Positions 28,516-38,591 of a stretch of 64,000 nt of DNA are shown here, piece by piece. A program made the translations under genes and the position numbers. Source of the stretch: Sphingomonas glacialis (lineage in GTDB: Bacteria; Pseudomonadota; Alphaproteobacteria; Sphingomonadales; Sphingomonadaceae); the NCBI RefSeq assembly GCF_014653575.1, contig NZ_BNAQ01000001.1:806001-870000 (forward strand), given 5' to 3'. Position 1 is the stretch's first letter; each line of letters starts with the position of its first letter. The notes beneath the pieces were generated by a model. The model saw only the letters and a list, made by a program, of their open reading frames with translations, was not told the DNA's origin and ran no database searches.

Positions 28516-31302
28516 TCAGCCCAGCCGCTCGAGCGCCGCCGTCAACCGCTCGGCCTCGGCGGACTTCTCGGCGTGATCGGCGCGCGCCTTCTCAACCGCC
28601 TCGGGCTTCGCGCGTTCCACGAAGCTCGCATTCCCAAGCCGTCCGGCGAGCGCATCGCGCTCCTTGGCGGCGGCGGCAATGCCCTTGGTCAGCCGTTCGC
28701 GCTCGACGGCGAGGTCGATGATCCCCTCGAGCGGCAGCACGAAGGTCGCGCCATCGACCACCACCTGCAGCGCGCCACCACCGGGCGCATCCTGCACCAC
28801 GCTCGCCCGCGCGAGGCGAGCGATCACCGTCGCCTGCCGCTCGAGCCGCGCGAGCGTTTCCGCATCGGCATCCCGCACATGCATCTGCATCCGCGTGCCC
28901 GGCGCAATGTTGACCTCGGTCCGCGCGGCGCGGATTTCGGACACCAATCGGATCAGCCAGTCGATCTCCTTGCTCGCCGCCGGATCGAGCGAGCGCGCAT
29001 CCGCCATCGGCCATTTCGCGACGATCAGATCGTTCTCGCGCGGGCCCATCGCGTGCCACAATTCCTCGGTGATGAACGGCATGAACGGGTGGAGCAGCAC
29101 GAGGATCTGGTCGATCACCCAGCCCGCGACCAGCTTGCTCTCGGGATCGATGCTGCCCTTCTCGTCACCATCGAACACCGGCTTGATCAGCTCGAGATAC
29201 CAGTCGCAGAAGCGGCTCCACACGAACTGATAGACCGCGTTCGCCGCGCCATCGAAGCGCAGATCGGCCAGCGCGAGGTCGACCGCCTGGACGCAACCGA
29301 TCGTCTCGGCGATGATCCACTTGTTGACCGCGAGCTCGGCCGCGGGCGCTTCCATGTGCGTACTCGCGACGATGCCGTTCGACTGCGCGAAGCGGCACGC
29401 GTTCCACAGCTTGGTCGCGAAGTTGCGATAGCCCTCGACGCGCTTCTCATCCATCTTGATGTCGCGGCCCTGGCTCTCCATCGCCGCCATGAAGAAACGC
29501 AGCGCGTCGGCGCCATATTGGTCGATCAGCCCGAGCGGGTTGACGACATTGCCCTTCGACTTGGACATCTTCGCGCCGTCGGCGGCGCGAACTAGGCCGT
29601 GGAGGTAGAGCTTCTTGAACGGCACATCGCCCATGAAGTGGATGCCCTGCATCATCATCCGGGCGTCCCAGAAGAACAGGATGTCGAAGCCCGAGATGAG
29701 CACGTCGTTCGGGTAGCGGCCGTGCAGCGTTGGCGAGGTTTCCTCGGGCCACCCCATCGTCGCGAACGGCCACAGCGCGGAAGAGAACCACGTGTCGAGC
29801 ACGTCGCTATCCTGGCGCAGCGCAACGCCCTCGCCGGCCTGCGCCTGCGCTTCGGCCTCGGTCAGCGCGACGTAGATCGACCCGTCCTCGGCGAACCACG
29901 CCGGGATCCGATGCCCCCACCAAAGCTGCCGCGACACACACCACGGCTGGATGTTCTCCATCCAGTTGAAGAAGGTCTTCTCCCACGTCTTGGGCACGAT
30001 TTGGATCGCGCCCGAGCGCACCGCCTCGATCGCCGGCTTGGCGAGCGTCGCCGCATCGACATACCATTGGTCGGTGAGCATCGGCTCGATCACGACACCG
30101 CTGCGATCACCGAAGGGCTGCATAATAGTTTTGTTCTCGACCATCAGCATCAGGCCATCGGCGTCGATATCCGCCACCACCTGCTTGCGCGCCGCATAGC
30201 GGTCGAGCCCGCGATAGGTGTCGGGGACCAAATTCAATGCGTCGATCTCGGCTGCGCTGGCGGTCGCACCGCTGGCCACTTCGCGCGCACGCGCTGCGGC
30301 CTCCTCGTAGGGCGCGCCGTCGGTGCGCATCGCCGCCATCTCGTCCATCAGCCGGTACATTGGGATGCCATTGCGTTGGGCAACGCCATAGTCATTGGCA
30401 TCGTGCGCGCCTGTGATCTTGACCGCACCCGAACCGAAATCAGGGTCCGGATACTCGTCGGCGATGATCGGGATCAGGCGGCGATGCTCCTTGGGACCGA
30501 CCGGGATTTCGCACAGTTTGCCGACGATGGCACGATAGCGCTCGTCCTTCGGATTCACTGCGACCGCGCCGTCGCCCAGCATCGTCTCGGGTCGCGTGGT
30601 GGCGATCGCGATATAGTCGCGCTCTTCCTCGACCACCACCTGCCCATCGGCATCGCGCTCGACATAGGTATAGGTCTCCCCGCCCGCGAGCGGGTATTTG
30701 AAGTGCCACATATGACCGGCGACTTCGCGCGTTTCGACCTCTAGGTCACTGATCGCGGTGCGAAACGCCGGATCCCAGTTCACCAGCCGTTTGTCGCGAT
30801 ACAACAGACCTTCCTTATGCAGGTCGACGAACACCTTCAGCACGGCCTTGGAGAAGCCCTCGTCCATCGTGAAGCGCTCGTTCGCCCAGTCCATCGAGCA
30901 GCCGAGCCGGCGGAGCTGCTGCGTGATCTCGCCGCCGCTCTCTTCCTTCCATTCCCACACCTTCGCGACAAACTCTTCGCGAGTGAAGTCGGTGCGCTTC
31001 TGTTGGGCGGAGGCCATCTGGCGCTCGACCACCATCTGCGTCGCGATGCCGGCATGGTCGGTGCCGACCACCCACAGCGCGTCCTTGCCCTGCAGCCGCG
31101 CATGCCGCGCGAGAATATCCTGCAGCGTATTGTCGAGCGCATGGCCGATATGCAGCGAGCCCGTGACGTTGGGCGGCGGGTTGACGATCGTCCACGGCTC
31201 GGCGCCGGGGCGGTCGGGGCGGAACAGCCCGTTCGTTTCCCAATGCGCGTACCAGCGTTGCTCGAGTTCGGCGGGGTCGAAGGTTTTGGAGAGCTCGGTC
31301 AT
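28516..31302 (-). CDS. valS: Valine-tRNA ligase
   Basis: 928 residues, the normal length. Charges tRNA-Val with valine in the cytoplasm. [20 protein letters not shown] near 40 holds the HIGH motif and [15 protein letters not shown] near 550 the KMSKS motif. WGHRIPAWF and the CP1 editing region are present. A C-terminal coiled-coil arm ([19 protein letters not shown] and on) is complete. In related genomes it follows popZ; here a secreted protein, a MAPEG gene and an S9 peptidase lie between. Confidence 0.97.
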   Translation of the reverse strand: MTELSKTFDPAELEQRWYAHWETNGLFRPDRPGAEPWTIVNPPPNVTGSLHIGHALDNTLQDILARHARLQGKDALWVVGTDHAGIATQMVVERQMASAQQKRTDFTREEFVAKVWEWKEESGGEITQQLRRLGCSMDWANERFTMDEGFSKAVLKVFVDLHKEGLLYRDKRLVNWDPAFRTAISDLEVETREVAGHMWHFKYPLAGGETYTYVERDADGQVVVEEERDYIAIATTRPETMLGDGAVAVNPKDERYRAIVGKLCEIPVGPKEHRRLIPIIADEYPDPDFGSGAVKITGAHDANDYGVAQRNGIPMYRLMDEMAAMRTDGAPYEEAAARAREVASGATASAAEIDALNLVPDTYRGLDRYAARKQVVADIDADGLMLMVENKTIMQPFGDRSGVVIEPMLTDQWYVDAATLAKPAIEAVRSGAIQIVPKTWEKTFFNWMENIQPWCVSRQLWWGHRIPAWFAEDGSIYVALTEAEAQAQAGEGVALRQDSDVLDTWFSSALWPFATMGWPEETSPTLHGRYPNDVLISGFDILFFWDARMMMQGIHFMGDVPFKKLYLHGLVRAADGAKMSKSKGNVVNPLGLIDQYGADALRFFMAAMESQGRDIKMDEKRVEGYRNFATKLWNACRFAQSNGIVASTHMEAPAAELAVNKWIIAETIGCVQAVDLALADLRFDGAANAVYQFVWSRFCDWYLELIKPVFDGDEKGSIDPESKLVAGWVIDQILVLLHPFMPFITEELWHAMGPRENDLIVAKWPMADARSLDPAASKEIDWLIRLVSEIRAARTEVNIAPGTRMQMHVRDADAETLARLERQATVIARLARASVVQDAPGGGALQVVVDGATFVLPLEGIIDLAVERERLTKGIAAAAKERDALAGRLGNASFVERAKPEAVEKARADHAEKSAEAERLTAALERLG

Positions 31303-31388
31303 AGCCTGCAGGCTTTAGCCGCGATGCCGCAAAAGAAAAGGGCGGCCCGTACGGACCGCCCTACAAGATTCCCGCGTCGTCCCCCACC

Positions 31389-31479
31389 CCGTTCGAGCTG
31401 AGCTTGTCGAAGCGCTGCCCTCCCGACGTCCGGCGTTCCGGGTGGAGAGGTGCCCGTCGACACGCTCAGGGCGAACGGA
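31389..31479. repeat. Dispersed palindromic repeat, type C
   Basis: Arms CCGTTCGAGCTGAGCTTGTC and GACACGCTCAGGGCGAACGG form an imperfect inverted pair of about 22 bases with a 47-base spacer. Unlike types A and B it is not rich in C/G runs. It lies in the gap between valS and the next gene, which otherwise looks empty. Confidence 0.8.
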
Positions 31480-31501
31480 GGGGGAAGGTAGCGCAGCCCG
31501 G

Positions 31502-32050
31502 TCAGACTGCGTCGTGAGGCACTGTCTTCGGGGCTTCGATCGCCTTGGCCGGCTTGGGTGCCGCTTGCAGCTGCCCAGCCTTGCTGCAATCGCCACTGCT
31601 CTGCGAGACGACCTTGGGCTCGGCAGTGCCGTAGGCGGTCATTTGATAGCTCTGCGTGCAGCCGCCATTGCTCGAGCTGTACGCGGTGAACGAATAGCTC
31701 GCCCCTGTCGGCATCGCCCTGAGCGCCGCTTGGTCGATCTTGCCGCCCGTGGGTGCCGCCGCCTGCAGCGCGGCCGCTTGCTGCAGCATCGCCGCAGCCT
31801 GGCGATCCATGTCGGCGAAGATCTGGTCGAACCCGACGAACGGCGATTCGATCAGCGCGACCGGGATCGCGCGCTCGACCGGCACCAGCGCGATCTTCGG
31901 CGGCGTATCCCCGGCATAGCGGACCTGCGCCACGCTGCCGTCGGGAAGATTGACGTTCATCACGTGCGTCGCGCGCTCGGCGGCAATCGCGCTCCCGGCC
32001 AGCGCGCACGTGCCCAGCCCGGCGAGAAGGATCTTCGAAAACGGAGTCAT
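31502..32050 (-). CDS. Secreted protein of unknown function
   Basis: 182 residues. MTPFSKILLAGLGTCALAGSAIAAE is a clear signal peptide, seen here by its ILLAGLGTCALAGS core and an AIA cleavage site, so the protein is periplasmic. The mature part has LPDGSVAQVRYAGDTPPKIA near 35 and two cysteines in SSNGGCTQSYQM and SGDCSK that could pair. A MDRQAAAMLQQAAALQAA stretch is helical. No family is recognised. It starts 120 bases from the divergent MAPEG gene, so the two may share a promoter region. Confidence 0.68.
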   Translation of the reverse strand: MTPFSKILLAGLGTCALAGSAIAAERATHVMNVNLPDGSVAQVRYAGDTPPKIALVPVERAIPVALIESPFVGFDQIFADMDRQAAAMLQQAAALQAAAPTGGKIDQAALRAMPTGASYSFTAYSSSNGGCTQSYQMTAYGTAEPKVVSQSSGDCSKAGQLQAAPKPAKAIEAPKTVPHDAV

Positions 32051-32170
32051 CGGATGGTTTCCTCGGTTGGTTGAAGACGGCGGAAAGTCTATTCCACCAA
32101 CCTGAACGCCAGATGAAACAATCCGCTGCCACGCGGCATTGTGACGGCATCATTGAACCGAGGAGCCGCC

Positions 32171-32578
32171 ATGCGCATCGAACTCACCGTGCTTGCCTGG
32201 GGGTGTATCCTGGCGCTGGTCCACATCTTCGCCGCGGTCGTCCTCAAGACGCAGCTCTACGGCACCGCCTGGAACGCCGGAGCACGCGACGCGGCGATGC
32301 CACCACCGCCGCCGCTCATCGCCCGGCTCGATCGCGCGCAGCGCAATTTCTTCGAAACCTTCCCGCTCGTCGTTGCAGCGATTGCGCTGCTCGGCATCAC
32401 CGGGATCGAAACGCGCTGGACCGCGATCGGCGCCGTCGTATGGCTTGGCGCGCGGATCGCCTATCTGCCGATCTACGCCGCCGGCACGCCCTATGTCCGC
32501 ACGCTCATCTTCCTTGTGAGCGTGGTCGGACTGCTGATGATGCTATGGCCGATCCTCGTCGCGCCGCTTTTCGGGTAA
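32171..32578 (+). CDS. MAPEG-family membrane protein
   Basis: 135 residues with four hydrophobic spans (LTVLAWGCILALVHIFAAVV, FFETFPLVVAAIALLGI, AIGAVVWLGARIAYLPIYA and LIFLVSVVGLLMMLW). RAQRNFFETFPL near 58 and ARIAYLPIYAAG near 95 match the MAPEG family. Eukaryotic members conjugate glutathione or make eicosanoids; bacterial roles are mostly unknown. ATG 32171 is chosen because AGGAG lies five bases upstream. It converges on the S9 peptidase gene. Confidence 0.85.
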   Translation: MRIELTVLAWGCILALVHIFAAVVLKTQLYGTAWNAGARDAAMPPPPPLIARLDRAQRNFFETFPLVVAAIALLGITGIETRWTAIGAVVWLGARIAYLPIYAAGTPYVRTLIFLVSVVGLLMMLWPILVAPLFG

Positions 32579-32599
32579 AGCTCCGGGCCGGCGCGGCGG

Positions 32600-34681
32600 T
32601 CAGCCGCCCTTCCCGCCGGATGTGCCGGCCGGACGCGGCGCGATCGCGGCGCCGGTGTATTTCCCCATCCAGCCCAGCACTTCGCGATACCATTGGCGGC
32701 TCTCATTGGGCTTCTGCACCCAGTGGCTCCCGCCTGGATACACCACCAGCCGCGACGGAATCTCGCGCCGCTGGAGCGCGGTGAACGCCGCGATGCCCTG
32801 CGTGTACGGAATGCGATAATCGCCCTCCGAGGTGATGACGAGCTGCGGCGTCTTCCACGCGGTTACATGGTTGACCGGGTTCCATTTCTCGAACGCGGCG
32901 GGGTCTTCGTAATAGGCCTTGCCGCCATGCTCCCACTCGTCGAACCACAGCTCCTCGGTCTCGTACGCCATCGCGCGCGCGTCGAACACGCCGTCATGCT
33001 GGACGATGCACTTGAAGCGATCGGGCCAATTGCCCTCGATCCAGTTCATCATATAGCCGCCATAGGAGGCGCCGAGCGCGCAGGCATTGTCGCCGTCGAG
33101 CCAGGAGAACTTGGACGTTGCTGCGGCAAGGCCCTTCTGCAGATCCTCGAGCGGCCACCCGCCCCAATTTCCCCGGATCGCATCGGTGAAGGCCTGGCCG
33201 TACCCAGTCGACCCATGGAAATCGACCGCGACGAGGCCATAGCCAGCGCCCGCGAACACCGCCGGGTTCCAGCGATACGACCAGCTGTTGTTGCTCGACC
33301 CCTGCGGGCCGCCATGCACCATGTACGCGACGGGGACCTTCCCGGTGCTGCCCGCAGGCTTGACCGCATAGCCCCATACCGTGTCGGCGTTCGCACCAGT
33401 GAAGCTGAACTTGGTCACGCTCGGCATGTCGATGCCGGCGAGCTTGGTCGCGTTGACCCCGGTCAGCCGCGCGGCCTTGGTGCCCGTGAGCCGGTAGAAA
33501 TCATCAGGCGAGGTCAGCGAATTCATCGCGAACACCACGCCGCTCGCGGTCGGCAGCACCGCCGTGACGTTGCCTGCCTGCGTCAGCCGCTTGACCTTGC
33601 CGCTGACCGGCGAGACCGACCAGATCGGATTCTCCTGCGTGTCCTCGGCGGTGACGAGGATCGTCTTGCTGTCGGGCGACCACGCGATCGACCCGATCGA
33701 GCGATCCCAATCCTGCGTCAGCGCGCGGACCTGCCCGCTCGCCAGATCGCGCAGCATCAGCACTTGCCGGTCCGCTTCATAGCCCGCGCGCTTCATCGCG
33801 ACCCAGGCGAGCGATTTGCCATCGGGCGACACCGTCGGAAAGGTGTCGGTCCCCGTGTTCGCCGCAGTCAGGTTGGTCGGCGCGGCCGACCCATCCGCGG
33901 GCGCCGCGAAGATATCGAGATTGGTCGACAGCGGCTCGATCCGCCCCGCCTCGCGCAGCGCGAAGAAGACGGTCTTGCCGTCGGCGCTCCACGACACTTC
34001 CTCGCCGCCGCCGAACGGCTTGGACGGTGCATCGCCGACGAGCGCGCCCTCGATCGGAACGCCGTTCCCCGTAGCGCCGCTCGGCGTAAGCGGCAGGACG
34101 AACAGCTGCGAGCGCGTCCCGTCTGACCAGCTCGCCCAATGCCGCACGAACATCTGGTCGTACACGCGACCGTTGCCGGCGTTGGCGTCCTTCTTGACCA
34201 TCGCCGGCTCGAGGCTCGGCGCGCCGGGACGGCGATCCGCCCAGACGAGCAGTTTGTCGTCCTGCGGCGAGACCTTGAAGCCGCCCATCCCGCCCTTGAA
34301 TTGCGTCAGCCGCGTCGCCGTGCCGCCCGCGATGCCGATCGACCAGACCGCGTCATCGCCGCCCTTGTCCGACTGGAAATAGACCGTCCGCCCGTCGTGC
34401 GAGAATTGCGGTGCGGTCTCATTGACCTCGGCCTCGGCGGCAAGCCGCTCGGGCGCAGCGCCCTTACGCGCGAGATCGAGCCGCCACAGGTCGAAGCGCC
34501 CGCCGTCGATCGACAGGTCGGTCTCGCGCTGCTGCCATACGAGCCAGCGCCCGTCGGGCGAAACCGCAGGCGCCGAAACGCGCGACAGCGCGACGACGTC
34601 GTCGATCGTGAGTTGGCGGGCAGCTGCGGGAGCAGCGACGAAAGCGGCGCTCAAGGCGGTCGCGGCAAGAAGCATCTTCAT
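32600..34681 (-). CDS. S9-family prolyl oligopeptidase, exported
   Basis: 693 residues. The signal peptide MLLAATALSAAFVAAPAAA is followed by a beta-propeller (about 30-430, repeated SPDGK/SPDSK blades) and an alpha/beta-hydrolase domain. The catalytic Ser lies in ALGASYGGYMMNW near 535, Asp in SEGDYRIPYTQG near 628 and His in GGSHWVQKP near 660. It resembles DPP- or acylaminoacyl-type S9C peptidases and probably digests short peptides in the periplasm. Lone leftward gene upstream of the MAPEG gene and downstream of popZ. Confidence 0.93.
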   Translation of the reverse strand: MKMLLAATALSAAFVAAPAAARQLTIDDVVALSRVSAPAVSPDGRWLVWQQRETDLSIDGGRFDLWRLDLARKGAAPERLAAEAEVNETAPQFSHDGRTVYFQSDKGGDDAVWSIGIAGGTATRLTQFKGGMGGFKVSPQDDKLLVWADRRPGAPSLEPAMVKKDANAGNGRVYDQMFVRHWASWSDGTRSQLFVLPLTPSGATGNGVPIEGALVGDAPSKPFGGGEEVSWSADGKTVFFALREAGRIEPLSTNLDIFAAPADGSAAPTNLTAANTGTDTFPTVSPDGKSLAWVAMKRAGYEADRQVLMLRDLASGQVRALTQDWDRSIGSIAWSPDSKTILVTAEDTQENPIWSVSPVSGKVKRLTQAGNVTAVLPTASGVVFAMNSLTSPDDFYRLTGTKAARLTGVNATKLAGIDMPSVTKFSFTGANADTVWGYAVKPAGSTGKVPVAYMVHGGPQGSSNNSWSYRWNPAVFAGAGYGLVAVDFHGSTGYGQAFTDAIRGNWGGWPLEDLQKGLAAATSKFSWLDGDNACALGASYGGYMMNWIEGNWPDRFKCIVQHDGVFDARAMAYETEELWFDEWEHGGKAYYEDPAAFEKWNPVNHVTAWKTPQLVITSEGDYRIPYTQGIAAFTALQRREIPSRLVVYPGGSHWVQKPNESRQWYREVLGWMGKYTGAAIAPRPAGTSGGKGG

Positions 34682-34739
34682 GGCGGCAGGTTACAGCAGA
34701 ACGCAGCTGCCGCCGCAATCGGGTCTAAGCGGACAGGTC

Positions 34740-35240
34740 TTACTTCCCCGTGATCCGATCGATCTCGCGCGCAACCATCGCCTCGACCATCGTCGGGAGA
34801 TTGGCGTCGAGCCAGTCGCGCAGCATCGGTCGCAACATCTCGCGCACCACGCCCTCGAGCGTGTCCGATCCGGTCACCTCGGGCTTGACGACGAGCCGCG
34901 ACAGCGCGTCGAGCGGGCTGCGCGAGGCTTCGGCGGTGCGCGCCGACAGCAGCGATTCGGGGCTCGGTTCGGGCGCGACCGACGCCGGCGCAGGCTTGGC
35001 GGCCACCGCTACAGGCTCCGCCGCCGGACGGGGGGCAGGCTCGCGTGCATATTCCGGCTCATGGACGGGCTCGCTCAGCTCGAGGATGTCGTGATCGAAG
35101 GGTTCCGCTTCGGAGCGCGGCGGCAGCGCACGCGGCGGGCGCTTGCTGCGGCCCGGCGTCGCGTCGTTTTCCTCGGCGATGATGCGCTTGATCGACGAAA
35201 GGATGTCTTCCATCGATGGCTCCGCGCTCAGATCACCCAT
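34740..35240 (-). CDS. popZ: PopZ-like pole-organizing protein (DUF2497)
   Basis: 166 residues. Starts MGDLSAEPSMEDILSSIKRI, the conserved N-terminal helix that recruits partners in Caulobacter PopZ. The middle (about 45-90) is acidic/proline-rich and disordered. The end LRPMLRDWLDANLPTMVEAM and VAREIDRI is the conserved oligomerisation region. PopZ forms a polar matrix that anchors the chromosome origin. I chose ATG 35240, because the longer frame adds nothing conserved. It lies 34 bases after tolC in a leftward pcm-tolC-popZ unit. Confidence 0.85.
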   Translation of the reverse strand: MGDLSAEPSMEDILSSIKRIIAEENDATPGRSKRPPRALPPRSEAEPFDHDILELSEPVHEPEYAREPAPRPAAEPVAVAAKPAPASVAPEPSPESLLSARTAEASRSPLDALSRLVVKPEVTGSDTLEGVVREMLRPMLRDWLDANLPTMVEAMVAREIDRITGK

Positions 35241-35274
35241 TACCGCATTCCTAGTTTGTGCGTAGATCCGATGG

Positions 35275-36786
35275 TTAACGGTTCTTCGTCGCATTACCTG
35301 CAGTGATCGGCGCGCTTCTGTCAACCGGCGCTTCGAGAATTGGGTCGAGCGGTTGCGTCATCTTCGCGGTCTGCGGACGCGTCGCGTTGGTCCGCGTGCC
35401 GGTGACCGCCGGGTCCGGATCCGACGACCAGTCCCAGATCCGGTGCCGCACGCTGGTATAGTGTGCGACCGGATCGTAGAGCGGACCGCCGTCGAGCCCG
35501 AGATTGCGCGCTTCCGCCTCCCCCATCGCCGCGAGCAAGGCGAAGCCCGCGACATAGGCGTCGCGCTGCGCCGTAACGAGCGTGACCTGCGAGTTGAGCA
35601 ATTCCTGCTCGGCGTTGAGGATGTCGAGAATCGTGCGGTTGCCGACGCTGTTCTCGGCGCGGACGCCCTCGAGCGAGAGCTTGTTGGCGTTGACCGCGAC
35701 TTCGCTCGACGCGATCGTCTCGAGCGAGGATTTCCACACCGCATAGGCCGACCGCGCCTGCGCGATGACGCCGCGCTCGGTCTCGGTCACTTGCTCGATC
35801 GCGCGCACGCGCGCGTCTTGCGCCTGGCGAATCTGCGCGGCGGGGCGGCCGCCCTGATATAAGGGCATCGTCAGCCCGAGCCCGACGGTGGCCGCCTTCC
35901 CGCTCTGTCGGACCGCAACCCCCGTGCCCGAACCGAGCGAGCCGAGATAATTATAATAGTTGCCGCCAACATTGACCGCGACCGTCGGCAAGCGGTTGGC
36001 GCGTGCAACGCCAATGTCATAGCCCGCCGCATCGCGCGCCTTGGCCGCCGCGAGCAAGGTCGGATTGTTCTTCAACGCGACATCGACTGCGACATCGGGT
36101 TCGGCCGGCAGATTGGGCAGGTCGGGCGGCGTGTCGAGCCGGCCAGGCTCGGTGCCGACGAAGCGGATATAGCTCTCGCGGCTGGTGATCAGCTGCGCTT
36201 GCGACGATTGCAGCTGGCTGCGGGCGACCGCGAGACGCGCCTCGGATTGCGCGACGTCGGTGCGGGTCAGGTCGCCGACCTGGAACCGATCGCGGCTGGC
36301 TTGAAGGTTGACCTCGAGCACACGGACGTTCTGCGTGTTGAGTCCGACGATCGCCTCGTCGCGGATCACGTCCATATACGCGCCGACCACGGTGGTGAAC
36401 AAGCTCGCCTCGGTCCCGCGCAAGCTCAGCTGCCCGCTCTCGACTCGCGTCTGTGCGGCGCGAATGCCGTTGCGGACCGCGCCGCCGCTGTAGATCGGTA
36501 CCGCGAGCGTCACGCTCGCCCCGGCCTGGCGATCGGGCGAGACGAAGCTGTTCGCCGCCTTCACGACATTCTCGGTGTAGGTGCTTTGCAGCTGGACGCC
36601 GGGCAGCCCCTGCGACCGGATGATCGGCACGTTTTCGTCCACCCCGCGCTGGCTCGCGCGTTGCGCGGCGAGCGTCGGGTTGGTGTTGTACGCCTTGACC
36701 AAGGCCTCGCGCAGCGTTTCCGCCGACAGCGGTGCTGCGACCAGAGCGAGCAGCGCTGTACCGGTGACGAAAAAGAGTGCGCGCAT
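35275..36786 (-). CDS. tolC: TolC-family outer membrane efflux protein
   Basis: 503 residues. The signal peptide LFFVTGTALLALVAAPLSAE is followed by two repeated outer-membrane-efflux domains (ETLREALVKAYNTNPTLAAQ opens the first). SYGNRTILDILNAEQELLNS-like, here VGNRTILDILNAEQELLNSQ, marks the second. TolC makes the outer-membrane channel and periplasmic tunnel for type I secretion and RND pumps. I chose ATG 36786 (MRALFF); the open frame upstream overlaps the methyltransferase and is not protein-like. It lies 20 bases after pcm. Confidence 0.93.
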   Translation of the reverse strand: MRALFFVTGTALLALVAAPLSAETLREALVKAYNTNPTLAAQRASQRGVDENVPIIRSQGLPGVQLQSTYTENVVKAANSFVSPDRQAGASVTLAVPIYSGGAVRNGIRAAQTRVESGQLSLRGTEASLFTTVVGAYMDVIRDEAIVGLNTQNVRVLEVNLQASRDRFQVGDLTRTDVAQSEARLAVARSQLQSSQAQLITSRESYIRFVGTEPGRLDTPPDLPNLPAEPDVAVDVALKNNPTLLAAAKARDAAGYDIGVARANRLPTVAVNVGGNYYNYLGSLGSGTGVAVRQSGKAATVGLGLTMPLYQGGRPAAQIRQAQDARVRAIEQVTETERGVIAQARSAYAVWKSSLETIASSEVAVNANKLSLEGVRAENSVGNRTILDILNAEQELLNSQVTLVTAQRDAYVAGFALLAAMGEAEARNLGLDGGPLYDPVAHYTSVRHRIWDWSSDPDPAVTGTRTNATRPQTAKMTQPLDPILEAPVDRSAPITAGNATKNR

Positions 36787-36806
36787 GGCTCGGCGTGTCT
36801 TTCTGA

Positions 36807-37472
36807 TCAGAACGTGAAGGAGCGCGGCCGCGAGAAGCCCGGCAGCGGAACGCAATCGATGTCGGCAAAGTCGAGCAGCGCAAAGCCGCCTGCGGTCTTG
36901 CGGCCCGAGGTCAGCCGCGTCACGCCGCGATCGGCGATCCCCGTGACGACCCGCCCGCCGATCGCGACTTGCGCAACCAAAGCGTCGGACACTGCCTCGA
37001 CCGCGCCGTCGATGACGAGCACGTCGTACGGCGCGCCGGCAGCGTGGCCCGCCTCGAGCGGACCCTCGACCACGGTCACGTTGGTGATATCGCCCAGGGC
37101 CGTGCGCGCCGCTGCCGCCAGCGCCGGCTCGCATTCGAGCGCGACGACCGAATCCACGAGATGCGACAGCACCGCCGCGGTATAGCCGCCCGCCGCGCCG
37201 ACGAGCAGCACGCGGTCGGTCGCGCGCAGTTCGGCCTGGGTCAGCAGGCGCCCGGTCGCGATCGGCACGTTCTGCGCTCGGCCATGGCCGAGCGGCACCG
37301 CGGTATCGCGATACGCGATCGCCTGCGCGTCGGCGGGGACGAAGGCTTCGCGCGGGACGCTGTCCATCGCTGCCACCACGCGCGCATCGCTCACCGCATT
37401 GGTGCGCAGCTGGCTGGCCACCATTGCGTGGCGCATCGCCACCATCTCGGAATCCTGCGTCGTCACTGTCAT
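36807..37472 (-). CDS. pcm: Protein-L-isoaspartate O-methyltransferase family protein
   Basis: 221 residues. The start MRHAMVASQLRTNAV and VPREAFVPADAQAIAYRDT near 38 match the isoaspartate methyltransferase family, and VLLVGAAGGYTAAVLSHLV near 85 is the SAM site. Family members repair damaged aspartates; this shorter version, found upstream of tolC in sphingomonads and Caulobacter, may have another protein substrate. ATG 37472 is chosen by conservation. It opens the leftward pcm-tolC-popZ unit. Confidence 0.87.
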   Translation of the reverse strand: MTVTTQDSEMVAMRHAMVASQLRTNAVSDARVVAAMDSVPREAFVPADAQAIAYRDTAVPLGHGRAQNVPIATGRLLTQAELRATDRVLLVGAAGGYTAAVLSHLVDSVVALECEPALAAAARTALGDITNVTVVEGPLEAGHAAGAPYDVLVIDGAVEAVSDALVAQVAIGGRVVTGIADRGVTRLTSGRKTAGGFALLDFADIDCVPLPGFSRPRSFTF

Positions 37473-37670
37473 CGAACCACACCCTTGTCGGATACCAGCT
37501 TTGCACAACTGTTGTAGCTGTGCAATACACTCGTTTGCTGCGCTCGCTTCTATCGTGATGGAAAGGCTACGCCAAGCGACGCGTAGCGGCATTTTTGCAC
37601 GCCCGCGGTTGACAGCGCGCGTGCGCCCCTGCATCAGCGCGCCTCCCCGAAACGCCCCACAGCGTCTCGT

Positions 37671-37744
37671 GGCCCGATGGCGGAGTGGTGACGTAGAGGA
37701 CTGCAAATCCTCGCACCCGGGTTCGATTCCCGGTCGGGCCTCCA
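37671..37744 (+). tRNA. tRNA-Cys (anticodon GCA)
   Basis: Reads GGCCCGATGGCGGAGTGG on the plus strand. The acceptor stem GGCCCGA pairs with TCGGGCC and CCA is encoded. The anticodon stem GAGGA/TCCTC holds the loop CTGCAAA, so the anticodon is GCA. The T loop is GTTCGATTC. Confidence 0.97.
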
Positions 37745-37783
37745 TATTCTTTCCTGCCCCGCGGCGCGGCAGGCGCGACGATC

Positions 37784-38221
37784 CTAGCGGTCGTCCCCGA
37801 TATCCTCGAGCGCAGCGATGAACGGCAGGTCGGCCGGCGGCATCGCCAGGTCGCGCAGTGCCGCTGGTGCGTGCCACGCGAGCGCGGTCGCATCGAGCGC
37901 TTGCGGCACCCCGCCCCATACGCGGCAGACATAGAGCAGCAGCAGCAAATGGCGTCCGGGCAACGCCGCGCTGGCAAAGGTCAGCGGCGCCAGCGCGTCT
38001 TGCGCAACGACGATCCCCAATTCCTCCTCGAGCTCGCGCACCAGCGCCGCCTCGGGTGTCTCGCCCGGCTCGACCTTCCCGCCGGGAAACTCCCACAGCC
38101 CCGCCATCGCCTTGCCGGGCGGCCGCAGCTGCACCAGCACGCGCCCGTCGCGATCGATCAACGCTGCCGCAACCACCGGCATCAGCGGGGCCGTCTCGCC
38201 CGCGCCCAAAGGTTTAGACAT
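37784..38221 (-). CDS. NUDIX hydrolase, MutT-like (8-oxo-dGTP diphosphatase)
   Basis: 145 residues. VVAAALIDRDGRVLVQLRP opens the fold and WEFPGGKVEPGETPEAALVR with ELEEELGI near 45-68 is the complete Nudix box. The form EFPGGKVEPGE is typical of MutT, which hydrolyses 8-oxo-dGTP and so prevents A-to-C transversions. It lies on the opposite strand to the Flp pilin genes, with 55 bases between starts, and downstream of tRNA-Cys. Confidence 0.87.
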   Translation of the reverse strand: MSKPLGAGETAPLMPVVAAALIDRDGRVLVQLRPPGKAMAGLWEFPGGKVEPGETPEAALVRELEEELGIVVAQDALAPLTFASAALPGRHLLLLLYVCRVWGGVPQALDATALAWHAPAALRDLAMPPADLPFIAALEDIGDDR

Positions 38222-38276
38222 TCGTTAATCATCCTTAGGTATCAAAACGCCGGAACCTGGCTCGGAGAGTATCGCC

Positions 38277-38471
38277 ATGATCATCCGACTGCTGAAATCT
38301 CTGCTTGGCGACCGCCGGGGTGGCACCGCTATCGAATATGGGCTGATCGCCGCGCTCGTCGTGATCGCGCTGATCGCGTCGTTCACGCAGCTCGCCAATA
38401 CCACCATCGGCATGTGGGCCAACGTCAACACCAAGGTCAGCAGCGCGGGCGCCGCGACCCCAGCGAACTGA
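38277..38471 (+). CDS. flp: Flp-type IVb pilin, first copy
   Basis: 64 residues. DRRGGTAIEYGLIAALVVIA is the Flp pattern: prepilin peptidase cuts after Gly, before the TAIEYGLIAAL segment that carries the Glu-Tyr pair. The rest is short and the protein is a tight-adherence (Tad) pilin subunit. No tad, cpaA or prepilin peptidase gene is near, so its assembly genes are elsewhere. A second Flp gene follows 121 bases later. AT-rich TTAATCATCCTTAG upstream is a possible promoter region. Confidence 0.87.
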   Translation: MIIRLLKSLLGDRRGGTAIEYGLIAALVVIALIASFTQLANTTIGMWANVNTKVSSAGAATPAN

Positions 38472-38591
38472 CCCGCAAACGCCACCGGTCGCCTTAAACT
38501 TTTATCAACTCTGGCCTTCTACACAAGCTGTGTTGGCCCGGCACTCCGGTCCGACCGGGTACTGAAGCACTTATCCACGGAGACCGAAATC

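Noticed and set aside
27682..29595. 637-codon open frame spanning MATE and valS on the plus strand
   Set aside because: It crosses two real leftward genes and a palindromic repeat, and its product is low complexity.
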